Shown here one piece after another: positions 21,544 to 32,625 of a stretch of DNA of 64,000 nt. Source of the stretch: Sanguinoderma infundibulare. Its lineage: Eukaryota > Basidiomycota > Agaricomycetes > Polyporales > Polyporaceae. Position 1 is the first letter of the stretch; each line of letters begins with the position of its first letter. The stretch covers positions 3,410,001 to 3,474,000 of the forward strand of contig JAVLRN010000005.1 in the NCBI GenBank assembly GCA_032821775.1. Direction: 5' to 3'. A program made the position numbers and the translations under genes. The notes under the pieces are model-generated. The model made no database searches. It saw only the letters and a program-made list of their open reading frames with translations, and was not told the origin of the DNA.

Positions 21544-22090
21544 ATGCGGGATAGAAAGGAGCGAATCTAAAGAAGACAGGGATCAGGGTCGTCGTGGATT
21601 CTGGCTTGGTTAAAGACTATGTGGCAAGAGAAGAAAAGTGTATGCGCAACCTGGGCGACGGCAGGGGTCCGCTATTCGACCGCGCGTACCCTCTTACCAG
21701 GGAGTCGAATATAAAGACATGAATAACATAGAGAAGTTGGAAGACAATTTGAAGGAATGACAAGAGGTCATTTGGAACATACCTGCAACCTCTACCAATC
21801 GCCAGTACCACCGCTCCGGTCCTGAGTATCCTTGCAAAGCCCGTTGACAGTGTAACAAGAAGCGCTAGGCACTGAAAGCAAGTCAAGGAGCGACCACAAG
21901 GAAGGTGGCAGAGGGTGAGTGGAAGCCAGCAAGCCGGATTGTTGGCAGGACTCGCTCGGAGTGGATTTCTGGCGTTGTTTGTGCTTGTTAGGATCAAAAG
22001 CCCCCGCCTTCCAAATGCGGAAAACTATGTATTCAGCTCCCACTCTTTACCACATCGCCGACGTCGTCCATCGTGGTCTGCTGCCCCATC
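21544..22090. other. Divergent promoter region SUV3/mS33
   Basis: About 550 bp between two divergent mitochondrial-function genes. No coding frame or obvious repeat supported. Confidence 0.5.
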
Positions 22091-22473
22091 ATGGCCGCCA
22101 TTGCACCCTCTCGACTGGTCGCACTGAACCGCTTGCGGTGCGAGATCTTCCAAACATCCTACAACCCCACCTCCGTCCGCACTGGCGCCAAATACCTACG
22201 CGCACGTCTCCAAGGCCCGTCGATGATTCAATACTACCCCGAGCAACTCACTGTGGCTCGCTTCAATCGCATGAGTGGGAACTTCAAGATCCAGGACTGG
22301 GACGAGTACCAGCGGCTGGCGGATGTGGAGGAGAAGAAGAGAAGAGGCAAGGGCGTCCCGAAGAAGGCCAAGTCACCAGGTGTGTGCTGCGCATACTGTC
22401 CTCTGTGCTGGTAGAAGGCTCATGGTACTGCGATCGTACAGCGGAGAGTCGAAGGCAATCTCGCAAGCGATGA
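22091..22473 (+). CDS. RSM27: Mitochondrial ribosomal small-subunit protein mS33 (Rsm27/MRPS33)
   Basis: Small-subunit mitoribosome protein. Exon 1 (22091-22379) encodes the conserved body: LNRLRCEIFQTSYNPTSVRTG, KYLRARLQGPSMIQYYP and a Lys/Arg-rich end. Reading on without splicing adds an unlike Cys-rich tail, whereas a 62-bp intron (22380-22441, GTGTGT to TACAG) joins a short basic exon 22442-22473 ending ESRRQSRKR. That gives 106 aa, the usual mS33 size. The body is certain; the last 10 residues depend on this splice choice. No cleavable presequence is evident, as is common for small mitoribosomal proteins. Confidence 0.88.
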
Positions 22474-23251
22474 TTCTTTCACTACGCTTTCGCACGTATT
22501 CTCCTTGTAGGTACACACTCGTAATGCCGACTATACACCCAAAACTTCGGGATTTTCACGAGTTAATGCTGTACCACCGCGAAGTATTCGCAGAACTTCG
22601 TGGAGAATTCGTGAACGGGTATCTTCGTGGTCAACTTCGTGAGCAGATCACGAAGATATATCGCTCAAATACAGGTATGTAGTATTGTATCCCTGTACTC
22701 ATTTGTGCTCAGCGGAGTGAAGGGGGGCGGAGGACGAGCTGCTTAGGTGGATGCTGGGCGTTCGGACTGGCAAGCGCGTGAAGGGCGATGTAGTCGAGTG
22801 AAGATATCCGATGTCGCCCTTGTGAATAACCAAGCTCCGTTACTCGAGCTGTGTAAGTACTTGTCCTCCCGGTTTCCCATGGCGTACACCCAAGCGGTGT
22901 TTGCTGTACACGTACCGTGTATTGTAAAGTATGTGTTACAATGTTCCCCTAGTATGCATCATGATAGCATATGCTTGCAAGGTGGGGTTGCTGAAGGTCC
23001 CCAGTGGTGGCTGGCGAGTGGCAGGGCGGTGTACGATACCAGCACTACAACATGTATTGCGTTCTTATGAAGAATGCATTACAATGGACTGAAGTATCAT
23101 CGCCTATCATACTAGGATGGACCGGAAAAGCGAACAAACTGAATTAGGGCTATAACGAAGCTATCACGAAGAATTCAGCGTCTGCCCGCCACGGCAAATC
23201 CGTGTTGGTTTGGCGGAGAGAAGAAACCGGTGAGGGGTTTTATTTCCACGT
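22474..23251. other. Intergenic with clustered TTCGTG motifs
   Basis: 3' flanks of mS33 and of the convergent DUF4246 gene. No gene supported. A short tract at about 22585-22660 carries several CTTCGTG copies and one inverted CACGAAG, described under findings. Confidence 0.45.
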
Positions 23252-25160
23252 CTAATGCTCACATAGACTGTACGGCACTTCAAACACCGTGTCGTTGTGC
23301 TCGACCACGAAATTCCGCCGTTCCTCCATCAGCTTCTCCCTGTCCCCTTCTGCCTGTTCCCTCGTCATCGTCCCGGCAAGCGCATACTCTGCGATCATGT
23401 CGTACAACTCCCTCGGTAGATTCTGCAGCGCGGGCGCCTGCTCCATCTCGGCCTCGTACCACTCCCGCTGCTGTGGCGGCACCGAAGAGCTCGACAAGAT
23501 CCGCTTGAACGGGTCGACCAAGAAGAAGCACAAGATCTTACGGTACCCCGCCTTCGTCTTGTCCGCCAGCTCAAACGGCTGAACGCAATGCTGGTAGATG
23601 TTCGGGAACACGACACACTTGCCCTCCTCCGCGACGATCGACCCCATCACCTGGTTCAGCGCGTCGTCCGCCCCGAACCCGAACGCCTTCCGCCACCCGT
23701 CGCTGTCCCCGTTCTCGTACGGCATGTCGGCGCTCTCCGGGTCGGTGCCGACCTGCGCGCGGAACGCGAGCCGCGACTCGGTGATGTTCGCGCACGCGTA
23801 GTAGTACAGGCCGGTCGCGACGATCCGCTCGTTCGCCATCCCCTCGACGTGCCACGAGCCGCCCGGATAGCGCGGTTTCTCGGGAGTCAGGACGATGTTC
23901 GCGAGCTTGACGATGACCTGCACGGTGCGCCCCCTTAGGCTCAGATTGACTCGGTCCTGGGATGAGGGCGGCTGGAAGGGGGTAGGGTCGGGGATAAAAG
24001 GTCGACGGCTGTACTTCCACTCCAACCACTGGGCCGGAGGCAGTTCATCCACGTCGTCCGGTTCTGTGAGATGCGAGTACCAGTCGGAAGGGTCTGGGTC
24101 GATCGCCAGCCGCGGTGTCGGACTGAGGACGTTCGAGAGCGACTTCTCGAACAGCGGCACGAAACACTGCAGGACGGACGTGATGGTACCGCAAAGCGAT
24201 TTGTGCTTGATGGGGTGCAGGTTGTTGATGTACGAAAGCGCGCTCATCTCGCCGGACTCGGAGACAGAGAAGTCGGTGGGCAGCCATTGGTAGTCCTGCG
24301 AAGTGAACAGCAAGTCGTTCTTCCCGAGATCTGGGCGATAGGCGAGGTAGTCCGCCCAGGTTAGCTCGGCGACACCTTCGCCTGAGTGGGGGACTTGGGT
24401 CTGGTCGATGCGGATGCAGTAGAGGGAGGGATGGACGAGGTCTAGAACCTGGCCGTCGGAACCCGGATGCCAGTCCTTCTCCTCGTCGGGAACAGACTCC
24501 AGGACCCCTGCTTGAAGCACCAGGGACGTCTTGAGCTCTTCTGGCACGAGGCTGGATGCTTCGTAGACGCATGGGATAGTCGTGAGCTGCAAGCCCAAAG
24601 GGAACCAAGCATATGAGTGTCTACACCTCCAGACCTATGTGAGCGTAGCTGACCTGACACCCAGTGGCCCCATCCCTCTCTCCAGCGGCGTACTTCAAGA
24701 AGGCGAAAATCCAGTCGAGCTGCGAGTCCGTCACAGGATCCCCAGCCCATCTCTGTCTCCTGTCGTCGTCGTCCTCGTCGTCCTCGTCGTCGCCATCACT
24801 GCTTCTTCCGACGAACGGCGTCTTCTCCTCACCAACGCGGGGCAGGGCGGACTGGAGCTCTAGCGGCTGGGACAGCTCCCACCCCACGTTCTGGCCCTTC
24901 TCGCGCCCGATGGCGACTCGGTCGTACTCTTGCATCTCCCGCCGCCACTTCACCACGAGCGCGTCGTCGGAGACCTTCTCCCACCAGCGCGGCTTCTCGA
25001 GGACCATCGCCGCAAACGCGCGCATCCGGAATTCGTGGAGCGTCACGGGATCGCGCGCGTTCCAGTCGAACGGCGTCGGGAACGTGTAGATCGTCGACCC
25101 TCCATGGTCGTCGGTGCTGTTGTTGGCGGTGGACTGGGGGATGCCTTCGGAGTCCTGCAT
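23252..25160 (-). CDS. DUF4246 protein, 2OG-Fe(II) oxygenase-like
   Basis: Fungal DUF4246-family protein, 613 aa, in two exons (24654-25160 and 23252-24586; 67-bp intron, donor GTCAGC), joined as GATGCQ|LTTIPCVYEAS. The C-terminal half reads like a double-stranded beta-helix dioxygenase: GGSWHVEGM gives an H-x-E pair at about 415-417, a second His is at about 502 (VFPNIYQHCVQPF), and an Arg follows at about 518 (AGYRKILCFFLVDP). This matches the order metal-His, metal-acid, metal-His, oxoglutarate-Arg. Substrate unknown. Exon 1 has an Asp/Glu run (DDEDDEDDDD) encoded by a GTC/CTC-type trinucleotide repeat near 24766-24796. No signal peptide. Confidence 0.88.
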
Positions 25161-25695
25161 CGATGCGGGCTGGTCAGAAATGTGGCGATCAGACGATTAT
25201 ACGGCGATTGCTTCAAGACTCAGTAACTTACTGGTCCTGCAATGAGTCCTAAGGAGGTAACGAGGTGACATCGAGTGCAGCTGATCTGACTATATACCCT
25301 GATGCGGCCCATATCAGTCATATATGTAATTGCTTTCGGCACAAGCCTGAGTCCAGGCCAGGAACAGGGAAGTGCTCGACAAAGGAGACAGTTCCGCCCA
25401 CTTATTTCGACTAGGGTACCTGAACAGTGGTCAGTACTTCATTATCAGAACTTGAACGTCAATCTTCAACGGCACCGGAGGGTATAATAACTTGCCGATC
25501 GTCTAGTGCGCATCGTACATTTGTAAACAGCTATACTGCAGTCTGTCCTCGTCGAACTGGATTTTCTATGGAATGCGGTCGTCGGTAGGGTAGATCCATG
25601 GAGTATGAGATTATGATGGGTGTCGAGGAGAACGGAGTGGTGTGCGCTTCTTGACTCCGTACCACCATCTCGTTCTTCTGGAACTCACCCACGCC
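25161..25695. other. Intergenic, no supported gene
   Basis: Upstream of the DUF4246 gene. Short frames only. Confidence 0.45.
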
Positions 25696-25989
25696 ATGAC
25701 GACCGCCTTCGCTCAGCACATGGAAAACAACGTCCTGATTTCAGTTACTGTCTCGCCGACGTCCGCTCACTTCAGCAGTCCTGCTGGACTGGTCGTCCAC
25801 CCTCTCTTGACTCGCCTCGGTCGCGCTGGCGAACTCCAAGACGTCCAAGTCCTCAGCGTACCGCGCGAGAGCTGGCCCCAGGCGCAGGGCGAGGTGCTTG
25901 GAGCACTGAATGCGCTTCCGGGGGTGCTTAGAGTGGATGTGCAAGATCAGCTGAGGACGAGAGCGAAGAGGCGTGGGGACGAGTTATGA
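25696..25989 (+). CDS. Small hypothetical protein
   Basis: Open frame of 97 aa from the ATG at 25696, in a good initiation context (cacgccATGac). Composition is balanced, with an alternating pattern (ENNVLISVTVSPTSAHF, then LLTRLGRAGELQDVQVLSV) suggesting a small alpha/beta fold, and a basic end RTRAKRRGDEL. No family recognised and no introns evident. An upstream in-frame extension to 25642 is possible. Flanked by gene-poor sequence, so it may be a real lineage-specific gene or chance. Confidence 0.4.
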   Translation: MTTAFAQHMENNVLISVTVSPTSAHFSSPAGLVVHPLLTRLGRAGELQDVQVLSVPRESWPQAQGEVLGALNALPGVLRVDVQDQLRTRAKRRGDEL

Positions 25990-27620
25990 TGAGGTGTCAG
26001 TCGGGAATGTCTGAGGTGCGCACGGACCTTGTCTCCCGTAACCTCTCGTCTGATGATGGCTCTGGCAGAATATTGGTGATAGAGCTATGCATCGTCTACA
26101 TTGTGCACATTAGTGAACTTGCGTCAATTCGGAACCCCATCTCAGCCATCGTTGCTCGATGACTGTTCGTCAGCCTCGTGTAGAACGTCCATGCGGGGGT
26201 CACCTCGCCAGCTACCTCTCGTGCAGGTTCTGGCCCCAGCTTCCGCACACATAGAATCAAAGGCGAGTCAGCCCAAACCATACGTGACCCAACACTTTTC
26301 TTACGCCGTACTTGTATCATTGTCAGATTTCCAAGACTATACTACTTCGAGTTTGACGTGGCCGCGCCGGTCTTCCCCTTTTTCAACTCATAATCACTCC
26401 GATCCATTGAGCATGGGTCAAAAACAGCAGACGATACCGCCTTTACTTGCCAATTCAAGCACTTGTCTCTTGATCGGTATATCGCATGCATCGTGTCGCG
26501 CGTTCCAGGTTGTGAGTTCAATCAGTCATTCACATCTCTGAGAGAGCAGCGATGCGTTCTCAATTCCTAGAATAATCTCGGTGTTGGTAATCCATCGTTT
26601 CATGGGTAATGAATATTGTAGGACCGCTCAGCAGTCTGAGAGACAGCCCGGACCTGGCTCCTGTCGTGGCCGTCATTCTGCTGATGCCGTCGAGCTGCCG
26701 TACCGCTGGAGCGGCAACCAGTCCATCCGCGACGCCAAGCGGCCCCAGTGGAAGGCGGGCATGGTTCGGGCGGACGACTCGGGGAAGTATTAGATCGAGG
26801 ACCTGGCTGGTGGGGACTACGAGCTCATTGTGACTGGTCTGTAGTGCTAGTAGGGTTACACGCACTGCTGTAGTCAGCAACTGTTTCTCTACGACCCCGT
26901 TCTAGCGGACTCGATAGTCGTGATTGTTGGCGGTGGGTGCTTTGAAGACTGGCGGTTTCGGCTAGCGGTGGATGCTGCCATAACAGGTAAGAGAGACGCC
27001 GGGAAGACTTGACCACATGTCGCGGCTCGTGAATCGATGGTTTTGTTCGCTCGCTTTCACAGCCTACCTCCTTCATCGACTCTGAGGACTCCTCGCTTGC
27101 TATTTCAACTCGGTTCTCTCAGGGAAAATCGCTAACCGGCGGTCCACACTGGCAGTACTAGTAGGCCAGGCAAGGCCACAGCCCTCTCCTCGCAATCGAT
27201 AGGCGTGTTACGAGTGGAATTTGTATGTTCGAATATACATTCCACTTGTAGCAAATCCATCATCACGGCGAGTCGTGGAGGGTTTCTACCATGCATGCCA
27301 CCACGGAGACGACGGCTCAGATCGGGCGGAACGAAAGATGAAGTGTACATTACGAGAATACAGAGACGAAAGGTAAGTAATTACAATATCTATGCAGAAG
27401 AAAGCGTAGGGTTGAACATGTCATTTGGATCTTGGTCTAGCAGGCACTCCTTCATTGCGACGGAGGCTGAAGACCTGGAAGAGGTTGCCACAAGCGGCGA
27501 CCTTCTTCCGGTGAATACGAGTGGAATTGGATGTTCAGCTGCTAGTCTCATAGGAGGGGTAGGCAGCTTGAAGCGTCGGGATGGGAGAGGACACAGCGAG
27601 GTATGTGTTGTCCTACTGTC
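25990..27620. other. Gene-poor region with a possible coding relic and repeats
   Basis: No intact gene supported over 1.6 kb. Contains the decayed frame at 26581-26843 and a near-palindrome around 27213-27246 with a partial direct repeat at 27516, described separately. Confidence 0.4.
26581..26843 (+). pseudogene. Possible decayed coding fragment
   Basis: A plus-strand frame reads RWSGNQSIRDAKRPQWKAG, MVRADDSGKY, TAG stop at 26791, then IEDLAGGDYELIVTGL and a second TAG at 26841. The residue mix is that of a folded protein on both sides of the first stop, which suggests one coding sequence broken by a nonsense change. No family was recognised and no splice pair removes the stop convincingly. 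Could be chance. Confidence 0.3.
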
Positions 27621-28421
27621 CTAGTGACAGCCGGAACGAGCATGGACGACGATGCGGCATGTGTATCGAGGAGAGCGTTGGTGAGCGAGCTCCATGTCGG
27701 GCGGGAGTGGGTTGGCCGCACACGCTCCTGCTGTTCCGCGGCGCGCGGTGTGGATGGGGGTCGCGGCATAGGTCTCGACGAGAGCGTGCGCGAGCTCGCT
27801 GGATAATATGCTGGAGCGGGCTGGCTGGAGCTCAGCGGCGTCAGATGCATTGCTCTTCGAAGAGCCATGCAAGAAGGCGGTGGAGAGCGGCGTGGATGAA
27901 CATGCGGAGTAGGAGCCTCTGAGAGCGTTCGCGAGATCATCCGCGGGGTTGACCATGCCGGCAGGTGTCGTAAATGCAGGCGCGGCGCATTGGTCCACGT
28001 CCGTGTGTTCGCACGACGGCACAGTGGAAGGGCGGGCAGGTGAAACCTCCTTCTGCTGTGGCGGCTGCGCAACGGCAGCCGTGTAGGTCCTTGGAGTGTG
28101 CGGGGCAAAGGCAGGGGCATTAGGCATGGTCGAGGACGTGCCACGGTTGTCGACGAGAGCCTGTGCGCGCGTGGTGGACTGGATTGACGTCGCATGCTGG
28201 TGTCGTGCGCTGGCGTGGACATGGCCGTCGTTCGTTGGACAATACTGCGGCATGAAGGCGCCGAGGAGCGGTGGGGCGGGGATGCGGATACTCGGGGTAG
28301 AGTTGACCGGGCCTGCGTATGCATAATGGGGAGAGTTGCCTGCGCGGTTGTACTCTCCGTATGCGAACCGAGGCGGGTCGCTTGTGGAGGGGCTGTACTC
28401 GCGGCTCATGTCGAATGACAT
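27621..28421 (-). CDS. Hypothetical Pro/Ser/Ala-rich protein
   Basis: Uninterrupted 266-aa frame from ATG 28419-28421. It is low in predicted structure: Tyr/Pro-rich start (SREYSPSTSDPPRFAYGEY), then Ala/Pro/Ser/Thr/His-rich throughout. No domain, signal peptide or membrane helix. It starts 61 bp after the stop of the next gene on the same strand. I tested joining the two by splicing and found no in-phase acceptor, so they are given as two genes. Because the antisense and other frames here are also open (high GC), the call is uncertain, as is the C-terminus. Confidence 0.4.
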   Translation of the reverse strand: MSFDMSREYSPSTSDPPRFAYGEYNRAGNSPHYAYAGPVNSTPSIRIPAPPLLGAFMPQYCPTNDGHVHASARHQHATSIQSTTRAQALVDNRGTSSTMPNAPAFAPHTPRTYTAAVAQPPQQKEVSPARPSTVPSCEHTDVDQCAAPAFTTPAGMVNPADDLANALRGSYSACSSTPLSTAFLHGSSKSNASDAAELQPARSSILSSELAHALVETYAATPIHTARRGTAGACAANPLPPDMELAHQRSPRYTCRIVVHARSGCH

Positions 28422-28481
28422 ACCAGCCGTGTAAGTTTACGTGCCTATATTGTATCGTGCGATCACTAGTACGAAACCGGC

Positions 28482-29282
28482 TTAGAGGGATGCGAGGATG
28501 ACGGCGTCCCTCGCGCTCACGGAGAACTCTCCGCCCATAGAGGCGTTGAATGGGGCACGATTGTTGTGGGGTGCACCGGCGTAAGGATAAGGGAGAGTAG
28601 GGGGCACAGGGAGAGGAGGTGAATACCAGGCTGAGCCTGACGCGGCAAGGTTTGGGACGTTGATGCTTGAGCGGGCATATGGTTTTATCTCGCTAAGTAG
28701 ATGACCTCCCGTTGGTGACATCGTCGCGTTGCGTGATTTAGGTAAGGAGGAACGTGCGGGGCCCGAGTGGTGGGCCTGGTAACCCTCGATGAGTGTACCT
28801 GTCTGAGTCGAGAATTGCGTCTGAAGGTGGACGTCGCGCGGACTCGCGACTCTGAGAGGATAAGGGAGGGTCCGGCGGGGAGCGGGCCTCGTTTTGGCCG
28901 CAGTGGCATTGGGGATCGGCAATGGGATTTTCGTGGGCTTTTTGCGCTGTGTCTAAGCAGCAGTCAGTAACTCACCATGGCGCGGGTCCAATGTTCGATG
29001 TCCACTTACTTTCTTTGCAGTGACCTCTTCGGCGCGAGTGGCATTCACCATAGAGTTTTTCTTTGCCGCCCGCCCCGCCCGTTGCTTTTCGTTTTGCTGG
29101 TCGTGTTCCGGCGTGCGGATCTTTGTCCAAAGCATGTCAATGGATATCCGTTCGTGAATTGGTTGACATAGGCTTACCGCCTGCTCGGGCATGCCCCTTC
29201 GTAGGAGTGCAGCGGCAGAGTGGCGTTGAATATGTTCGCCGGTCGTCCGCCTGTTCTTAAATCGGCCCTGTGTAACAGCCAT
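28482..29282 (-). CDS. Hypothetical basic, disordered protein
   Basis: Three exons with exact phase-0 joins: 29178-29282, 29010-29120, 28482-28946; introns of 57 and 63 bp with GTAAGC and GTAAGT donors. The 226-aa product begins MAVTQGRFKNRRTTGEHIQ, has a Lys/Arg-rich middle (GRAAKKNS, EEVTAKKRKKPTK), then a Pro/Ala/Ser-rich tail with short Tyr motifs (PYPYAGAP). No domain recognised. The basic cluster could be a nuclear localisation signal. Consensus splice signals make a real gene likely even though its function is unknown. Confidence 0.6.
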
Positions 29283-31794
29283 TGAGGCGTTGTTGCTTGG
29301 AAGGGTCGAAAGGGAAGATAGCAAGAGTTAAAGATGAAGAACGAATGCTTGGACTGGTGGTTGAAGAAGAGTATGTTGGTGCCCGTTTCGGATAAGCGGT
29401 ATTTATTGGGATTGTTGAGCTGAGCTGATGTCGTCAGACGCTGGAACAAAGACCCTAGATTGTTTTCTCAAGCCGAACGCATAGATCAGTGACTAGGACG
29501 GAGGGGTGAGGGTGCCCATTCCAGAAGAGAAGCTGATCTGGTGCGGTGATGTGTCTGGTTCACTAGGGGCAAGTCCACTGAACTATTCCGGCTCAGGCAC
29601 ATATTGACCATACGGTAAGCATCCTAGGATAGTCTCCAAATAACCACGTTTTGAGTACACGAGTTCTGTTCACCAAGTGACATCGCGGAACTGGAGGAAC
29701 ACGCACTCTCACGAGGCCTGTTTTTCCCCGACTTCCCCTGGATGTAAATGTTTCAGATTGTGCTTCTTGTCCAGTATCTGAGGTCCTGCTGACTGGGCGC
29801 GGAGGTGCAGAAGGGACCCTCGTAGCTAGCAGTCCAGGCATGGCGAGCCTGGGGAAGAAAGGAAGGGAACACCGCTGCCCAATGGCACTGCATCGATTAC
29901 CGTGCGAAGGATCAGAGATGCGCTGTTAGCCGCTGTTAGTCCTTGCTTTGTCCCAAGTCCCAGGGCTGTGGCGCGGAGCGACCGAGGGAAGGCGACAGTC
30001 GACTCGCGAGCTCACGAGGTCAGTAGCGGGAGAAACTGTCTCAAAAGCCACGTACCGCAGTGTCTCTGACGCAGGTCACCTTTAGACGACGTGTATTGTT
30101 GTCGAGGGCTACATAGGCCTGGTCGGGAAAGACAGTCTCGCGTGAGGCGCGGCCGCGGGGGCTGAACAACAACTGCTAGAAATGGGCACATCTCGAGGGT
30201 ATCGAGGGCCTGGGGATAGGCCGACCGGTGGTCGAACGTCGGATCTAGTATGAGTTCGCTTACGGTACGTACCTGAGGCTCCTCGGCTGGCGGTCCACGC
30301 TGGCGGAACCGCGGACAGACCTACGTCGGTAGCATCCCACTGCTTACCGTGTCTGGTGATGCGGCGTGCGACTTGACCGATATTTGGAGGGCTTCTCGTC
30401 CCATTGGTCGACGAACAGGACTCAGAGCGCCAGGGGGCATCCTGGTCCTGGGTAAAGGCGGAGTACCTCTTCTGACGGCGAGCGTCCTCAGATGACCCTT
30501 GTTTCGCTTGAGCCGCTCCGGCCGAAGGGCGACGGCGAACAGATTGCGGACTGGCGGGTCGTAGTCGGGGGTGATTATGAGCCGCCGTTGGAGCGGGGAA
30601 ATTATGTGGCTACTATACTAGTAAGCGTCAGACATTCGAAGGTGTACACCGAGATGCATCTAGACTGAAATTAGTTGCAGCAATTTAGTTCGACGTTCTG
30701 TTCCCGCTATCCCAGGCAGTCACGCAGGCTAGAAGGCTGGTGAGAGTGCCAACGCTTCGAACGGGAAACACTGAGCGGATACCGGCCCCTCGCCGTGCTG
30801 AAGACGATTTCGAGCCCAGACGGGTGGCCCTTCGGGGCCCGAGAGGCGTGCTCCAAATTTAGCAGTCATTGTTCTGTCCCTTCAACAAGCGCAAGAATCG
30901 AGAGCACGAGCGGGAGGCGAGTTCTGGGACCATGTGTCATAGATGGCGAGAGGACGTTTGTTTGTTATGTGGTCACGACATAATCCTATGCGAACTGGTA
31001 TTTCGATATCCATTCGGACGCTCGATGAAGGTAGTGGTGGCGCGAGCGAAGTTTGACTAGCTGTCGCGAGGTTGCTAACGAACTGGCTGATTATTCCCTG
31101 GTCATACAGAGACGGACCTCTGATATACTAGGGAGACTCGAGCGGATTGCTGCCGCGAGCGAAGACTCGGAGGCGCAATTGCGCATGGAGGTGAAGTGCC
31201 AATCAACTAGTGCGCACACAAGACGTTGCCTTTTCCGGGAAGTGTTGACGTCGAGATCAACACGAGTAGTCTTCTATCTCCAAGATATAGGTCGCCCACA
31301 GACATATCGTCGCACAGACAAGGTCGACAATGGAGGTCAAGAGCAGAGCTCGGCGGCTGAGAGACGCCGAGGCATTGTTTGGTGACCTCGGTGTACAAAC
31401 AATCCGACTGGCGTTAAAACAAGCGGTCGCTCAGCGGGTAGTGAGAAGCTTTTAGCTTACATCCTCACCCACTCGCTCTGTGCTAAGTGATTACAATTCC
31501 TGCAACTTCGTGATCGTTGTTGCTGTACTGATAGAGCTACGCGGCATTTCCTCACAGGTCGATACTTATACCTGGAAGGCGGCCGTGAGTAGTGCCTTCC
31601 ATCTTCACTGAGTACTAGTAGAAGCACACGTGTCATTTTCAACACGCGTAGCGACCGCACTAATATCCCTCTTTACTAGATCTCTTGGACTTTCCCTGAA
31701 GTCTGTGAGTCACAGGGTAAAAGCTCTGCGCACTCAGTTCGCTGAGAATGTCATCAAGCTGTAGCGCACGATCCACAGTCCACGGTCCCCTGTG
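29283..31794. other. Long gene-poor region
   Basis: About 2.5 kb without a supported gene. Between roughly 29.85 and 30.79 kb no frame of 60 codons is open on either strand, unusual for such GC-rich DNA. No tRNA, rRNA or transposon domain recognised. The last 300 bp are the promoter side of the truncated F-box gene. Confidence 0.5.
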
Positions 31795-32625
31795 ATGGCT
31801 ACCCTCGTATCGGATGGACTCCCATTTCCCGACTTCGCCACATCTTTGCCTACTATCGATCGCGCGAGCCTCGCTGGGCTCAGTGACCCACAGGTCCGAG
31901 CGTGGACAACAGCCAAGGCGGACCAGTACCGCAGATTCGCCCTCGCCATCCTCGCCATTCACAACTCTATCGCCCCTATCCATCGTCTTCCCGTCAAGAT
32001 CTTGTCCACAGTCTTTGAAGGGTGCTGGAGGAACCGAGAGAGCCTACGCCTGGCTCACATCTGTCGTCGATGGCGCTCCATACTGCTCAGGACCTCGACG
32101 TTCTGGGCGGACGCGGTGAACGGCGCGGAATTTTCCTCAGAGCATCATTCCTTGGACTATTTCGACGCCGCTCTGCAGAGGTCTGCTCAGCGGAATATCG
32201 AAACACGGTTCCTCGGATTCTCCCGCGACATCCATCTCCACCTTGCTCCCCATGTTCGCAGGCTCGTCGCCCTGCAGGTCACAGCCTTAAATCCCAACGA
32301 TGTATCGGCGTTGTGGGAGGCTCTCGAGCCAGGAATGTCGTGCCTTCAGACCCTCGTTATTTCCATTGCCAAGTCGGATGATGACAGCCCCGGTCATCAT
32401 GATGATGACCCTTGGGAGTACGTACACGGCGGACGCCTTCCCTCCTTGTCGCCGACCGCCTTCCCTCACCTCACCCGTATCACTGCGCCGGGAGGTCTGC
32501 TTCATGCCGTGGCAGTTCCATCCTTACGTCACCTCTCCCTACAACGCTCTCCTGGCGGACGCAGCATCAACTGCCTCCGGCTACCCGTCGATGCCCTCCA
32601 CCGCTGCCGACAAGCCTCTTCCTGA
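31795..32625 (+). pseudogene. F-box protein gene, truncated and joined to foreign sequence
   Basis: The ATG at 31795 opens an F-box protein closely similar to the intact gene at 45661-47364. Shared landmarks are DGLPFPDFATSLP, the F-box HRLPVKILSTVFEGCW and RLAHICRRWRSILL, and the following repeats. Similarity stops abruptly at the codons for GGRSIN, near 32571-32577. After that the frame runs only to a TGA at 32623. The lost part equals about 320 residues of the intact paralogue, including the whole LRR-like C-terminal half. F-box proteins bring substrates to SCF ubiquitin ligases; this one would keep the Skp1-binding F-box but lose most of the substrate side. No stop lies in the remaining part, so a short protein could still be made. 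Confidence 0.7.

Noticed and set aside
22380..22414. Direct read-through to the TAG at 22412 in mS33
   Set aside because: It would add a Cys-rich tail unlike mS33; a 62-bp intron gives the expected basic ending and length.
27621..29282. One gene spanning both hypothetical genes at 27.6-29.3 kb
   Set aside because: The possible donor (GTGAGC near 28532) has no in-phase YAG acceptor before the second frame.
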